Below, piece after piece: positions 36,364 to 45,114 of a DNA stretch of 64,000 nt; within the stretch, counting starts at the first letter, position 1, and each line of letters starts with the position of its first letter. The translations under genes and the position numbers were made by a program. A model generated the notes under the pieces. The model saw only the letters and a list, made by a program, of their open reading frames with translations, did not search any database and was not told the origin of the DNA. The stretch is from Geodermatophilus tzadiensis. GTDB taxonomy: Bacteria; Actinomycetota; Actinomycetes; Mycobacteriales; Geodermatophilaceae. The stretch covers positions 310,001 through 374,000 of the forward strand of contig NZ_PVTG01000002.1 in assembly GCF_003002915.1 (NCBI RefSeq), written 5' to 3'.

Positions 36364-36986
36364 AGCTTGGCCGCCAGCCTGCGGGCCTCCTCGTGCGCGC
36401 GCTCCCGGGCGGCGTCGGCGTCGCCGGTCGCCAGGTTGGGGCGGAAGGAGACCTCCTCGACGTCGGTGACCCCCGCCCAGTTCAGCCAGTCGCGCAGGTA
36501 GGGGCCCTGGAAGTCCGACCCGAAGGCGGGACCGCGGCCCGGGCCGTAGACCGCGCTGGTGAGCAGCAGGACGGCCTTCTTGCCGGTCAGCAGGCCGGTG
36601 TAGCCGTCGGTGGGGTCGAAGCCGAAGACCATCCCGGGCTGGCTGACCACGTCGATGAACTGCTTGAGGACGTAGGGGATGCCGGCGTTCCACATCGGGA
36701 CGCTGAACAGGTAGCGGTCGTAGGAGTCGAACCGCCGGAAGGTCGCCGTGGCCCGCTCCCACGCCTGCGCCGCGGCCCCCTCGGGCTGCTCGCCGGCGAA
36801 GATCGCCATCTTCGCGGCCGCCGCGGCGGGCCCGAACTCCGGCAGCGTGCCGTCCCACAGGTCGAGGGTGTCGACGGTGGCCAGCGGGTCGAGCTCGCGG
36901 TAGGTGTCGAGGAACGTGGCCGCCAGGGCCAGCGACTCGGACCGGGCGCCACGGGGTGACGCGGAGACGTGCAGCAGACGGGACAT
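36360..36986 (-). CDS. azoR: FMN-dependent NADH-azoreductase
   Basis: This 208-residue flavodoxin-like enzyme reduces quinones and azo compounds with NADH. It has the phosphate loop SASPRGARSESLALA, PMWNAGIPYVLKQFIDVV and LLLTSAVYGPGRGPAFGSDF, all standard for AcpD/AzoR. The ATG at 36986 has a strong AGGAGG seven bases upstream. It is the first gene of a unit with the SnoaL-like and perhaps PhzF genes; the combination suggests detoxification or secondary metabolism. Confidence 0.93.
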   Translation of the reverse strand: MSRLLHVSASPRGARSESLALAATFLDTYRELDPLATVDTLDLWDGTLPEFGPAAAAAKMAIFAGEQPEGAAAQAWERATATFRRFDSYDRYLFSVPMWNAGIPYVLKQFIDVVSQPGMVFGFDPTDGYTGLLTGKKAVLLLTSAVYGPGRGPAFGSDFQGPYLRDWLNWAGVTDVEEVSFRPNLATGDADAARERAHEEARRLAAKL

Positions 36987-37072
36987 CGTTCCTCCTCGGG
37001 TGGACCGCGGCCCTGCGCCGCGTCGGTCCCGACCCTCGGGCCCGGCTCTGTCGCCGCTCTGTCGCGCGGGTG

Positions 37073-37777
37073 TCACCAGCCGCGACGGCGCCACTCCTCC
37101 AGGGAGGGCCGCTCCCGCCCGATCGTGGTCGCCGGCCCGTGCCCCGGGTGCACGCGCACCGCGCCGGGCAGGCGGAGGAGCCGGTGCTCGACCGAGGCCA
37201 GCACGGTGGCGAAGTCCGACAGCGGCCAGCCGGTCAGGCCCGGACCGCCGGGGAACAGGGTGTCGCCGGTGAGCAGGTCGGCCCCGGCGCGCAGGCACAC
37301 CGATCCCGGCGTGTGCCCCGGGGTGTGCAGCACGTCGACGGACAGCCGCCCGAGCTCGAGGGGGACGCCGTCGACGAGCTCGGCGTCGAGGTGCCCGTCC
37401 CAGCCGGGGACCGGCACCGGCGCACCGGCGGGCGGCTGCTCCTGGGCCCAGTCCCACTGCCCGTGCGCCCGCAGGTGCGCCAGCTCGTGCGCCCACACCG
37501 CGGACTCCGCCGGGTGGGCGAGCACCAGGCAGCCGTGCCGGGCGCGGAGGGCGTCGGCGGCCTGCACGTGGTCCCAGTGGGCGTGGGTGAGGACGGCGGC
37601 GACGACGCGGCGGCCGGCCAGGGCCGCGGTGATCCGCGGCTCGTCGTCCCCGGGGTCGACGACGGCGGTGTCCCCGGTCCGTGCGCAGCCGAGCAGGTAG
37701 GTGTTGGTCCGCAGCGGCCCGACCACCACGCGGGACAGGACGACGTCGTCGTCGCACCGCAGGACCTCGGCGCTCAC
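37073..37777 (-). CDS. MBL-fold hydrolase, glyoxalase II-like
   Basis: This 234-residue enzyme has an intact metal motif THAHWDHVQAAD, a further His in LHTPGHTPGSVC, Asp in LTGDTLFPGGPG and a last His in VHPGHGPATTIG. This pattern fits hydroxyacylglutathione hydrolase-like thioester or sulfur-related hydrolases of bacteria that lack glutathione. The GTG at 37777 overlaps the stop of the upstream gene (GTGA). The thiol in actinobacteria would be mycothiol; substrate not shown. Confidence 0.9.
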   Translation of the reverse strand: MSAEVLRCDDDVVLSRVVVGPLRTNTYLLGCARTGDTAVVDPGDDEPRITAALAGRRVVAAVLTHAHWDHVQAADALRARHGCLVLAHPAESAVWAHELAHLRAHGQWDWAQEQPPAGAPVPVPGWDGHLDAELVDGVPLELGRLSVDVLHTPGHTPGSVCLRAGADLLTGDTLFPGGPGLTGWPLSDFATVLASVEHRLLRLPGAVRVHPGHGPATTIGRERPSLEEWRRRGW

Positions 37778-38160
37778 CGCTCCGCGTGCCGGGCGTGCGG
37801 CGGGTGGGTGTACACGCGCTCGCACCGCACGAGCACGGCGGTGCGGCGCTCGGCCGCCATGACCCGGTCGTGCTCGTCGAGGTCGTCGTGGGTGCCGCCC
37901 GCCGCGGCGAGGACGCGCCGCAGCAGCAGCCGCTGCTCCTCGGCGGTCAGGCCCAGGCCGGGGTCGTCCGGGCCGGCGAGGTCGACGTCGCCCTCCACCG
38001 CGACCCACTCCCACCCGTGCCGCAGCACGAGGGGAAGCCGGCCGTGCCGGCGCAGGCCGGTGAGCTCGCGCGTGCGGCCGGGCGCGACGAAGGCGACGAC
38101 CACCGCGGGGCCGTGCTCGGCGGCGGCCAGCCGTCGTACGAGGTCCAGATCGGCGTCCAT
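37774..38160 (-). CDS. Split-barrel (PPOX) F420-type flavoprotein, apparently internally shortened
   Basis: This 128-residue protein resembles the TIGR03618-like F420-dependent PPOX family, with VAFVAPGRTRELTGLRR, VLRHGWEWVAVEGDVDL and AAGGTHDDLDEHDRVM, ending RTAVLVRCERVYTH. In the relatives I recall, about 30 residues (a strand pair with ADGTxxxSxVNAG) stand between the first helix AAAEHG and the VAFVA strand. Here the two join directly as AEHGPAVVVAFVAPG. It may therefore be a compact variant or a decayed copy. It overlaps the MBL hydrolase start and is divergent from the BTAD regulator gene. Confidence 0.75.
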   Translation of the reverse strand: MDADLDLVRRLAAAEHGPAVVVAFVAPGRTRELTGLRRHGRLPLVLRHGWEWVAVEGDVDLAGPDDPGLGLTAEEQRLLLRRVLAAAGGTHDDLDEHDRVMAAERRTAVLVRCERVYTHPPHARHAER

Positions 38161-38215
38161 GCCGGGTAGCTTCGCGCCGTCGCTGTCACGGTCCTGTCGG
38201 GGGGAGGCGCCGCGG

Positions 38216-41206
38216 GTGGACCTCCTCGTGCTCGGCCCGCTGGAGGTGCGGCGCGAGGGGCGGCCGGTCGAGGTGCGCCGGGGCCGGCCGCGCCGGCTGC
38301 TGCTGTCGCTGCTGCTGCGCCGCGGCGACCCGGTGCCGCAGGAGACCCTCGTCGACCAGCTCTGGGGGGACGAACCGCCGGTCAACGCCGACAACGCGCT
38401 GCACATCCTGATCAGCTACCTCCGCAAGACCGTCGCCGGGGAGCGGCTCCGGATCGACCGCGCCCCGACCGGCTACCGGCTCGTCGTCGACCCCGGTGCC
38501 GTCGATGCCTTCCGGTTCGAGGAGCTGGTCGCGCGGGCCGCCGCGACGGAGGGGGACCCGGCCGCACAGCTGCGCCTGACGTCGGAGGCGCTGTCGCTGT
38601 GGCGGGGGCCCGCGCTGGCGGAGGCCGCCGACGACGCCTTCGCGCAGGGCGACGTCGCCCGGCTCGACGAGCTGCGGGTGCAGGCGCACGAGCTCCGCGG
38701 CGCCGCGCTGCTCGCCCTGGGCCGGCACGACGAGGCGCTGCCCGACCTGGGCCGGCTCGTCCGGGAGCACCCCTTCCGGGAGCGGCTGCACGGCCAGCTG
38801 GCCCTCGCGCTGTACCGCGCCGGGCGGCAGGCCGACGCGCTGGCGGCGCTGGACCGGGCGCGCGCGGCGCTGGCCGAGGAGCTCGGTCTCGACCCGGGCC
38901 CGCAGCTGCAGGAGCTCGGCCGGCAGATCCTGCGCCAGGACCCGGCCCTGGACGCCGTGCCGGCCCGGCGCGAGGTGCCGGCCGTGGTGGCGGGCCCGCC
39001 GTCCGCCGCGGCGGTGCCCCCGCCGGAGGTGCCGGTGGTGCCGGTGGCGCTCACCTCGCTGGTCGGGCGCGGGGACGAGGTGACCGCGGTGCGCGACGCC
39101 CTGGCGGCGCACCGGCTGGTGACCCTGACCGGCCCCGGCGGGGCGGGCAAGACCCGCCTGGCCGCGGAGGCCGTCCGCGCACCGGCCCGAGGAGTGGCGG
39201 TGTGGTGGGCCGACCTGGGCGCCGTGCCCGCCGGGTCGGGGGTCGAGGGCGCGGTCGCCGCCGCCACCGGCACCGGTCTGGCCTCGGCCGAGGACGCCGC
39301 GGTCGAGCTGCGCCGCTGGATCGGCGCGCGCGAGGCGGTGCTCGTCCTCGACACCTGCGAGCACGTGGTCGACGCGGTCGGCCGGCTGGCCGCCGTCCTG
39401 CTCGCCGGGTGCCCGGGGCTGCGGGTGCTGGCGACCAGCCGCCGGCCGCTGGGGCTGCCCGGTGAGCTGGTCCGGCCGGTGCCCCCGCTGTCCCTGCCCG
39501 ACCCCGCCGGCGGACCGGCCGCCGTCGCCGCCTCGCCCGCCGTGCGGCTGTTCCGCGACCGGGCGGCCGCCGTCCGGCCCGGCTTCGTCCTGGACGGCAC
39601 CAACGCCGCGGACGTCGCCCGGGTGTGCCGGCTGCTCGACGGCCTGCCGCTCGCGATCGAGCTCGCCGCCGGTCACGCCGCGGCGCTGAGCCCACGCAAG
39701 ATCGCCGAGCTGCTGGACGACCGCCTGCGGCTGCTCGGGGAGGGGGAGGGGAGCGGCCGGCACGCCGGGCTGCGCGCGGCCGTGGACTGGAGCTACGGCC
39801 TGCTGTCCGGGGACGAGGCGCGCTTCCTCGACCGGCTCTCGGTGTTCGCCGGGCCCTTCCCCCTCGAGGCCGGCGTCGAGGTGGCCGGCGCCGGTCTGCC
39901 GACCGACGGCCTCCGGCTGCTGCTGAGCCTCGTGCGCCAGTCCCTCGTCGCCGCGGACGACGACCACTTCCGGCTCCTGGACACCATCCGGGCCTCCGCC
40001 GCCGCCCGGCTGGCCGCCGAGCCCGACGACGCCCTGGCCGCCGCCGACCGGCACGCCGGCTGGTACGCCCGGTTCGCCGAGGACGCCGACCGCGCCATCC
40101 GCGGTGCCGACCAGGCCGGCTGGCTCCCCGAGTTGCGCACCGCGCGGGCCGATCTGCGCGCCGCGCTGCAGCACTGCCTGCACGGTGCCCGGCCGCGACC
40201 CGCGCTGGGCGCGCGGATCGCGTGCTCGCTGTCGTGGTGGTGGTCCTACGAGGGCTCCTTCGCCGAGGCGCGGACCTGGATCGCCGCGGCCCGGGCCGCC
40301 GGGCCGCACGAGCCGCGCACCGACGCCCGGCTGCACCTGGCGGCCGGGATGCACGCCGAGTCCGTCGGCGAGCTCCACGTCGCGGAGCAGGAGTGCGCCG
40401 AGGCGGCCGCCGGCTTCGCCGCGATCGGCGACGTCCGCGGGGAGGCGCGCAGCCTCCTGCACCTGGGCACCGCCCGGTGGGCCCTGGGCCGTCCGGGCGA
40501 GGCGGCCGCGGCCCAGGACCGGTCCATCGCCCTGTTCCGGTCGGCCCGGCACGACAGCGGTGCCGGACTCGGTCTGGTGCTCCGCGCCCGCACCGCGCTG
40601 GACCAGGGGGACACCGCGCTGGCCCGCGACCTGCTCCTCGACGCCCGGCACGTCCTCCGGCGCGCCGGTGACCCGCACCTGGTCGCGCTCTGCCTCGACC
40701 AGCTCGCCCGCACCTGCCTGGCCGACGGGGCCGTGGCCGAGGCGGCGGCAACGGCACAGGAGGGCCTCGACGTCTTCGAGACGGTGGCCCACCCCGAGGG
40801 CGTCGCCGCGTCGCTGCAGACCCTGGGCCAGGTCCGGCTCGCCCTCGACGACCCGGCGGGCGCGACCCGGTTCCTCCTGCGGGCCGCGACGACGGCGGCC
40901 GACCTCGGGCACCGAGCCGCCCTGACCGAGAGTCTCGAGCTCCTCGCCGAGGCGACGGCCGGCCCGGACCCCGTGCTCGCGGCCCGGCTGCTCGGCTCCG
41001 CCGAGCACCTGCGGACCACGGCCGGCCTCGCCCGCACGACGGCGCAGCGGAGCCGGCTGGACGGGTGGCAGCCCCGGCTGCGCCGGACGCTCGCGGACCG
41101 GTACGCCGCGGAGGTGACCGCCGGCAGCCTGGAGCCGGTCGAGGACCTGCTCGACGCGGCGGGCCGAGACCGCGGGGTCGCCTCCGGCACCGGTCCGGCC
41201 GCCTGA
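38216..41206 (+). CDS. BTAD/AfsR-type transcriptional regulator with NTPase and TPR domains
   Basis: This 996-residue regulator has an OmpR-like DNA-binding domain (about 1-95, starting VDLLVLGPLEVRREGRPVEV) and a BTAD helical domain (about 97-240). An AP-ATPase/NB-ARC-like domain follows with P-loop GPGGAGKT near residue 306 and LVLDTCEHV as the Walker B region. A long TPR-like C-terminus occupies about 600-990. The layout matches SARP-type activators of secondary metabolism. No biosynthetic cluster is seen beside it, so its target may be elsewhere or be the divergent F420-type/MBL genes. The GTG at 38216 has GGGGGAGG nine bases upstream. Confidence 0.9.
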   Translation: MDLLVLGPLEVRREGRPVEVRRGRPRRLLLSLLLRRGDPVPQETLVDQLWGDEPPVNADNALHILISYLRKTVAGERLRIDRAPTGYRLVVDPGAVDAFRFEELVARAAATEGDPAAQLRLTSEALSLWRGPALAEAADDAFAQGDVARLDELRVQAHELRGAALLALGRHDEALPDLGRLVREHPFRERLHGQLALALYRAGRQADALAALDRARAALAEELGLDPGPQLQELGRQILRQDPALDAVPARREVPAVVAGPPSAAAVPPPEVPVVPVALTSLVGRGDEVTAVRDALAAHRLVTLTGPGGAGKTRLAAEAVRAPARGVAVWWADLGAVPAGSGVEGAVAAATGTGLASAEDAAVELRRWIGAREAVLVLDTCEHVVDAVGRLAAVLLAGCPGLRVLATSRRPLGLPGELVRPVPPLSLPDPAGGPAAVAASPAVRLFRDRAAAVRPGFVLDGTNAADVARVCRLLDGLPLAIELAAGHAAALSPRKIAELLDDRLRLLGEGEGSGRHAGLRAAVDWSYGLLSGDEARFLDRLSVFAGPFPLEAGVEVAGAGLPTDGLRLLLSLVRQSLVAADDDHFRLLDTIRASAAARLAAEPDDALAAADRHAGWYARFAEDADRAIRGADQAGWLPELRTARADLRAALQHCLHGARPRPALGARIACSLSWWWSYEGSFAEARTWIAAARAAGPHEPRTDARLHLAAGMHAESVGELHVAEQECAEAAAGFAAIGDVRGEARSLLHLGTARWALGRPGEAAAAQDRSIALFRSARHDSGAGLGLVLRARTALDQGDTALARDLLLDARHVLRRAGDPHLVALCLDQLARTCLADGAVAEAAATAQEGLDVFETVAHPEGVAASLQTLGQVRLALDDPAGATRFLLRAATTAADLGHRAALTESLELLAEATAGPDPVLAARLLGSAEHLRTTAGLARTTAQRSRLDGWQPRLRRTLADRYAAEVTAGSLEPVEDLLDAAGRDRGVASGTGPAA

Positions 41207-41233
41207 CCGGTGCCGGGACGGCGTCGCCCGGCC

Positions 41234-41974
41234 TCAGCGCAGCAGCCGCTCCGCGTCGGCCCACGACCCGGCGACGGCGGACACCCCGGCCTCCCGCAGG
41301 GCCTCGGCGCGCTCCCGCCGGTGGGTCTCGGGCACGAACTGCAGGAGGCCGATGGTCGGGTACCCGGCGGCCACCGCCGAGCGCGCCCCGTTCAGCGAGT
41401 CCTCGACGGCGACCGCCTCGGCCGGACCCACGCCGAGGGTGGCGCCGGCGTACGCGTACACGGCGGGGTCGGGCTTGCTGGTCGGCTCGGTCAGCGAGTC
41501 CTCGGCGCTGAACCGGCGTCCCGGGTCGAACAGCGCGGCGAGGCCGGTGACCTCGAGGCAGGCGGCCAGCCGGGAGGAGGCGCTGGACGTGACCGCGGCC
41601 AGCGCGAACCGGCCGGACAGGCGCTCCAGCGGACCGCGCACCTCGGGGTCGGGTCGCAGGACCCTCCGCAGGTGGGCGGTGACGACGTCCTTCTCCTCGG
41701 CCACCCAGTCCTCGAGGTCGGCGCGGGTGAGCTCCCGGCCGTGCGCGGTGGCCAGGTCGCCGGCCGCGGCCCGGAAGTTCTTGCCGTTGGTCATCCGCTG
41801 CAGTTCGTCGGGTGCGTAGCTGCGCCCGGCGCCCAGGCCGGCGAGGAAGCGGTTGGTGACGTCGGCCGACGCCGCGTACGCCGGCTCCTCGGAGGGGAAC
41901 AGGGTGCCGTCGGCGTCGCAGAGCAGGGTCGTCACCGCGGCGGGGTCCAGCGGGAGGAACCGCTCGGCGCTCAC
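41234..41974 (-). CDS. HAD-superfamily phosphatase (beta-phosphoglucomutase-like)
   Basis: This 246-residue HAD hydrolase has motif I LLCDADGTLFPSEEP (nucleophile Asp), motif II VTSSASS, motif III lysine in SKPDPAVY and motif IV VAVEDSLNGARSAVAAG. It should dephosphorylate a sugar or polyol phosphate. The GTG start at 41974 overlaps the stop of the polyol dehydrogenase (GTGA), pointing to a joint role in polyol metabolism. It converges with the BTAD gene. Confidence 0.88.
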   Translation of the reverse strand: MSAERFLPLDPAAVTTLLCDADGTLFPSEEPAYAASADVTNRFLAGLGAGRSYAPDELQRMTNGKNFRAAAGDLATAHGRELTRADLEDWVAEEKDVVTAHLRRVLRPDPEVRGPLERLSGRFALAAVTSSASSRLAACLEVTGLAALFDPGRRFSAEDSLTEPTSKPDPAVYAYAGATLGVGPAEAVAVEDSLNGARSAVAAGYPTIGLLQFVPETHRRERAEALREAGVSAVAGSWADAERLLR

Positions 41975-43488
41975 GACGGCGCCCCGTCGGCGAGGTACTG
42001 CTCGACGACCTCCCGGGGTCCCTGCCGGTCGAGGGCGGACAGGGCCTCCTGCACGCAGTCGGCGAAGCGCGGGTCCTGCCCGACGTGGTCGAACACCGAC
42101 CGCTCCGACAGCAGCGGCGCGGCGTCGCCCCCCGCCTCCTGGGCGATCGGCACCAGGTCGAGGCGCGGCCCCTGCACCGGGACCTCGTCCCCGGCGTAGT
42201 CGTGGCCCCGGAGGAAGCGCAGCCAGCCCGCCACCGCCACGCACAGCAGCCGGTGCGGGCGTCCGGCCTCCATCGCCGCCCGCACGGACGGCAGCAGGTA
42301 GTTGGGGATCTTGGTCGAGCCGCGCCGGCCCAGCCGGGACAGCTGGTCGGCCATCCGGGGGTTGGCCAGGCGGCCGAGCAGCGTGGCCTGGTACTCGTCC
42401 AGGTCGACGCCGGGGACCTCGGGCAGGTGCGGCGCGATCTCCTCGGCCATGAGCCTCGTCAGGTAGTCGCGGAACACCGGGTCGGCCATGACGTCGGCGG
42501 TGGTGCGGTAGCCGGCGAGGTAGCCCAGGTAGGCGATGGCGCTGTGCCCGGCGTTGAGCAGCCGGGTCTTCACCGTCTCGTACGGCGACACGTCGTCGAC
42601 GAAGCGGACGCCGACCTGCTCCAGCGGCGGCCGGCCGTTGCAGAAGGAGTCCTCCACGACCCACTGCCGGAACGGCTCGGTGACCACCGGCCACCGGTCG
42701 TCGACGCCGGTCCCGGCCGCGACGGCGTCCCGGTCCTCGGGGGAGGTGTTGGGCGTGATCCGGTCGACCATGCTGCTGGGGAAGGCGACGTGCTCGTCGA
42801 TCCACTCCGCCAGGCCGTCGTCGCCGGTCCCGTCGCGCAGCCGGGCGAAGGACACCACCGCGGTGCGGGCCGCCGAGCCGTTGGACTGCATGTTGTCGCA
42901 GGAGAGCACGGTGAACGGCGGCTGCCCGGCCTCCCGCCGCCGGTGGAGGGCCTCGACGAGGTAGCCGAAGACCGTCTCGGGCGAGCCGGGGTCCTCCAGG
43001 TCGCGGGCGACGTGCGGGTCGTCGGCGTCGAACTCGCCGGTGTGCGCGTCGACGCGGTAGCCGGTGCCGGTGATGGTCAGCGTCACCACGCGCGTGCGCT
43101 CGTCGGTCAGGGCGGCGAGCACGGCCTCCGGGTCGTCGGGGGCGTAGAGGTACCGGGTCAGCACACCGACGACGGTGGCGCGGTCGCCGTCGGCGCCCCG
43201 CTCGACCACGGTCCAGAGGCCGTCCTGGCCGGCGAGGACCTCGCCGATCTCGCGGCTGTGCAGGCCGACGCCGACCACGCCCCAGCCGGTCTCACCGGCG
43301 CGGGCGAGCTCGTCGAGGTAGACGGCCTGGTGGGCGCGGTGGAAGCCGCCGACGCCGATGTGCACGATTCCGGGGCGCAGCGCCGCGCGGTCGTAGGTGG
43401 GGACCGAGACCTCGGGCGGGAGGTCGGGGAGGGTCCGGTCGGACAGGGGGACGGCAGGAGCCGCGGCCCGGGTCTGGGCAGGCGTCAT
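41971..43488 (-). CDS. Mannitol dehydrogenase-family polyol dehydrogenase
   Basis: This 505-residue long-chain polyol dehydrogenase has an N-terminal Rossmann domain (IVHIGVGGFHRAHQAVYLDE) and a C-terminal helical domain. The catalytic Lys/Asn/His set lies in VKTRLLNAGHSAIAYLGYL. SCDNMQSNGSAARTAVVSF is also conserved. It should oxidise D-mannitol to fructose or a similar polyol. No ABC transporter or kinase for polyols is nearby. The start is ATG 43488, ribosome site weak. It overlaps the HAD gene downstream. Confidence 0.93.
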   Translation of the reverse strand: MTPAQTRAAAPAVPLSDRTLPDLPPEVSVPTYDRAALRPGIVHIGVGGFHRAHQAVYLDELARAGETGWGVVGVGLHSREIGEVLAGQDGLWTVVERGADGDRATVVGVLTRYLYAPDDPEAVLAALTDERTRVVTLTITGTGYRVDAHTGEFDADDPHVARDLEDPGSPETVFGYLVEALHRRREAGQPPFTVLSCDNMQSNGSAARTAVVSFARLRDGTGDDGLAEWIDEHVAFPSSMVDRITPNTSPEDRDAVAAGTGVDDRWPVVTEPFRQWVVEDSFCNGRPPLEQVGVRFVDDVSPYETVKTRLLNAGHSAIAYLGYLAGYRTTADVMADPVFRDYLTRLMAEEIAPHLPEVPGVDLDEYQATLLGRLANPRMADQLSRLGRRGSTKIPNYLLPSVRAAMEAGRPHRLLCVAVAGWLRFLRGHDYAGDEVPVQGPRLDLVPIAQEAGGDAAPLLSERSVFDHVGQDPRFADCVQEALSALDRQGPREVVEQYLADGAPS

Positions 43489-43669
43489 GAGGGTCTCTCG
43501 AGCAGGAGCGGCGGCACGGGGACTCTGTTCACCCCTCGCCGCTCCCGCCCTGTGCCCAGCCGCGGGCTGCGCCAACCGGCGGCGGGTGGATGTGGTGCCC
43601 GCCCCGGTGGTGGGTAGGGGACCACGGCCTCGAGCAACCGGGGACGTCCCGCCGCCCCCCGGAGGCACC

Positions 43670-44929
43670 GTGCCCCTCCCGCCCTCCCTCCGCCCACCCG
43701 GTCCCGCCCCTCGCCGGGTGCGCACCGACGTGCCCACCCTCGGCGTCCGGGTCCACGCCCGGACGTGGCCCTCCGGCCAGGGGAGGGACCGGGTGCCCGT
43801 CGTCCTGCTGCACGGCCTGGGCCTGTCCAGTCGGTACCTGGTCCCGCTGGGCCGCCGGCTGGCCGCCCTCGGCCACGACGTGCTGGCGCCGGACCTGCCC
43901 GGCTTCGGCCGCTCACCCCGTGACCCGCACACCCGCTGGCCGGGAGGTCCCGACGTCGCCCGGCAGACCGAGCACCTGGTGGCCTGGCTGGACGCCGCCG
44001 GCATCACCCGGGCCACCTTCTTCGGCAACTCCATCGGCTCCCAGGTCGCCGTCGAGCTCGCCGTCCGCCACCCGGAGCGGGTGGAGCGGCTGGTCCTGTC
44101 CGGACCCACCCCGGACCCGCGGTACCGACGGCCGTGGAAGCAGTACCCCCAGGTGCTCCGGAACATGGCCTTCGAGGTGCCCACGCTGCAGGCGCTGTTC
44201 CAGGTGGAGTACCTGTCCACCGGCGTCGCCCGGATGGTGCAGCAGCTCGTCCGCAGTGCGGACGACCCGGTCGAGCTGCGGCTGCCCGACGTCAAGGCGT
44301 CGACCCTGGTGGTGCGGGGCCGGCACGACCGGACGCTGTCCCAGGAGTGGGCCGAGCAGGTCACCCGGCTGCTGCCCGACGGTCGGCTGGCCGTGGTCGA
44401 GGGCGCCGCGCACAACGCCCACTACTCCGCGCCCGACGTGTCCGCCCGGCTCGTGGCGGCGTTCCTCGCCGGCGAGCTGGACGCCGCCGGTGCCGCGGGC
44501 GACCCCGTCGTCCCGCGGTCGCAGCCCGGCGACCCGCTGGCCGCGCGTCGCCCGGTGCCGGCGCGGGCGCACGCGGCGCTCGACGTGCTCACCACCGCGG
44601 CGCTGCTCACCGTCCCGCGGACCCGGCCCTGGGGACCGCGGACCCGGGCGCTGCTCACCGCCTTCGGCGCGGCGGGCCTGGCCGACACCCTGCTCACCGA
44701 CCACCCGGCGGGGCTGGTGCGCAGGATCCCGCTGCCGGTGCACCTCAACCTCGAGGCGTCGGCCGGCCTGCAGCTGCTGCTGGCCGCTGCCACCTGGCTG
44801 CGTGGGGAACCGGCGGCCGGGCGCCGGGCGGTCGCCGCGCAGGGCCTGTTCGAGCTCCTCCGGGCCGGCGCGTCTTACGCACCCGCGGGACCGGCCCGAC
44901 TGGTCCCGGTGACCGCGGTCGCGCCGTGA
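43670..44929 (+). CDS. Alpha/beta hydrolase with C-terminal extension
   Basis: Residues about 20-275 form a serine hydrolase with HGLGLSSRYLVPLG, nucleophile elbow FFGNSIGSQVAVE, an acid in VRGRHDRTLSQ and His in VEGAAHNAHYS. After AAFLAGELDAAG follow about 140 further residues, with hydrophobic stretches (LTAFGAAGLADTLLTD and LEASAGLQLLLAAATWL) that may be membrane-associated. The usual family length is about 280. The GTG at 43670 has GGAGG four bases upstream. It stands alone between the polyol dehydrogenase and the NAGGN synthetase-like gene. Confidence 0.82.
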   Translation: MPLPPSLRPPGPAPRRVRTDVPTLGVRVHARTWPSGQGRDRVPVVLLHGLGLSSRYLVPLGRRLAALGHDVLAPDLPGFGRSPRDPHTRWPGGPDVARQTEHLVAWLDAAGITRATFFGNSIGSQVAVELAVRHPERVERLVLSGPTPDPRYRRPWKQYPQVLRNMAFEVPTLQALFQVEYLSTGVARMVQQLVRSADDPVELRLPDVKASTLVVRGRHDRTLSQEWAEQVTRLLPDGRLAVVEGAAHNAHYSAPDVSARLVAAFLAGELDAAGAAGDPVVPRSQPGDPLAARRPVPARAHAALDVLTTAALLTVPRTRPWGPRTRALLTAFGAAGLADTLLTDHPAGLVRRIPLPVHLNLEASAGLQLLLAAATWLRGEPAAGRRAVAAQGLFELLRAGASYAPAGPARLVPVTAVAP

Positions 44930-45001
44930 CGCCGGACCCGGGCGTTCCGGGTGCGTTTCGTCCGCTCCAGGGCGGGCATGTCCCCCCGGCACGGCAGGGT
45001 G

Positions 45002-45053
45002 CAACACGACGCCCACCGGCCGGCCACGACTCCGGGTGGCGTGCATCGTGTTG
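45002..45053. promoter_or_regulatory. Imperfect inverted repeat upstream of the NAGGN synthetase-like gene
   Basis: CAACACGA (45002-45009) pairs with TCGTGTTG (45046-45053). Inside them, CGCC-ACC elements can also pair with a bulge. It lies 62 bases before the start and 73 bases after the preceding stop, so it could be a terminator of the hydrolase gene or a control element. Confidence 0.35.
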
Positions 45054-45114
45054 ATCACCACGTTCCGTGAGACCTCCTGCCCGCGAGGGCCACGGCGGAG
45101 CGGGGAGGCGTCCC

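Noticed and set aside
38186-41008. Very long open frame (940 codons) on the minus strand
   Set aside because: It lies opposite the BTAD regulator; its product is Gly/Arg/Pro-rich shadow sequence with no motif, as expected in very GC-rich DNA.
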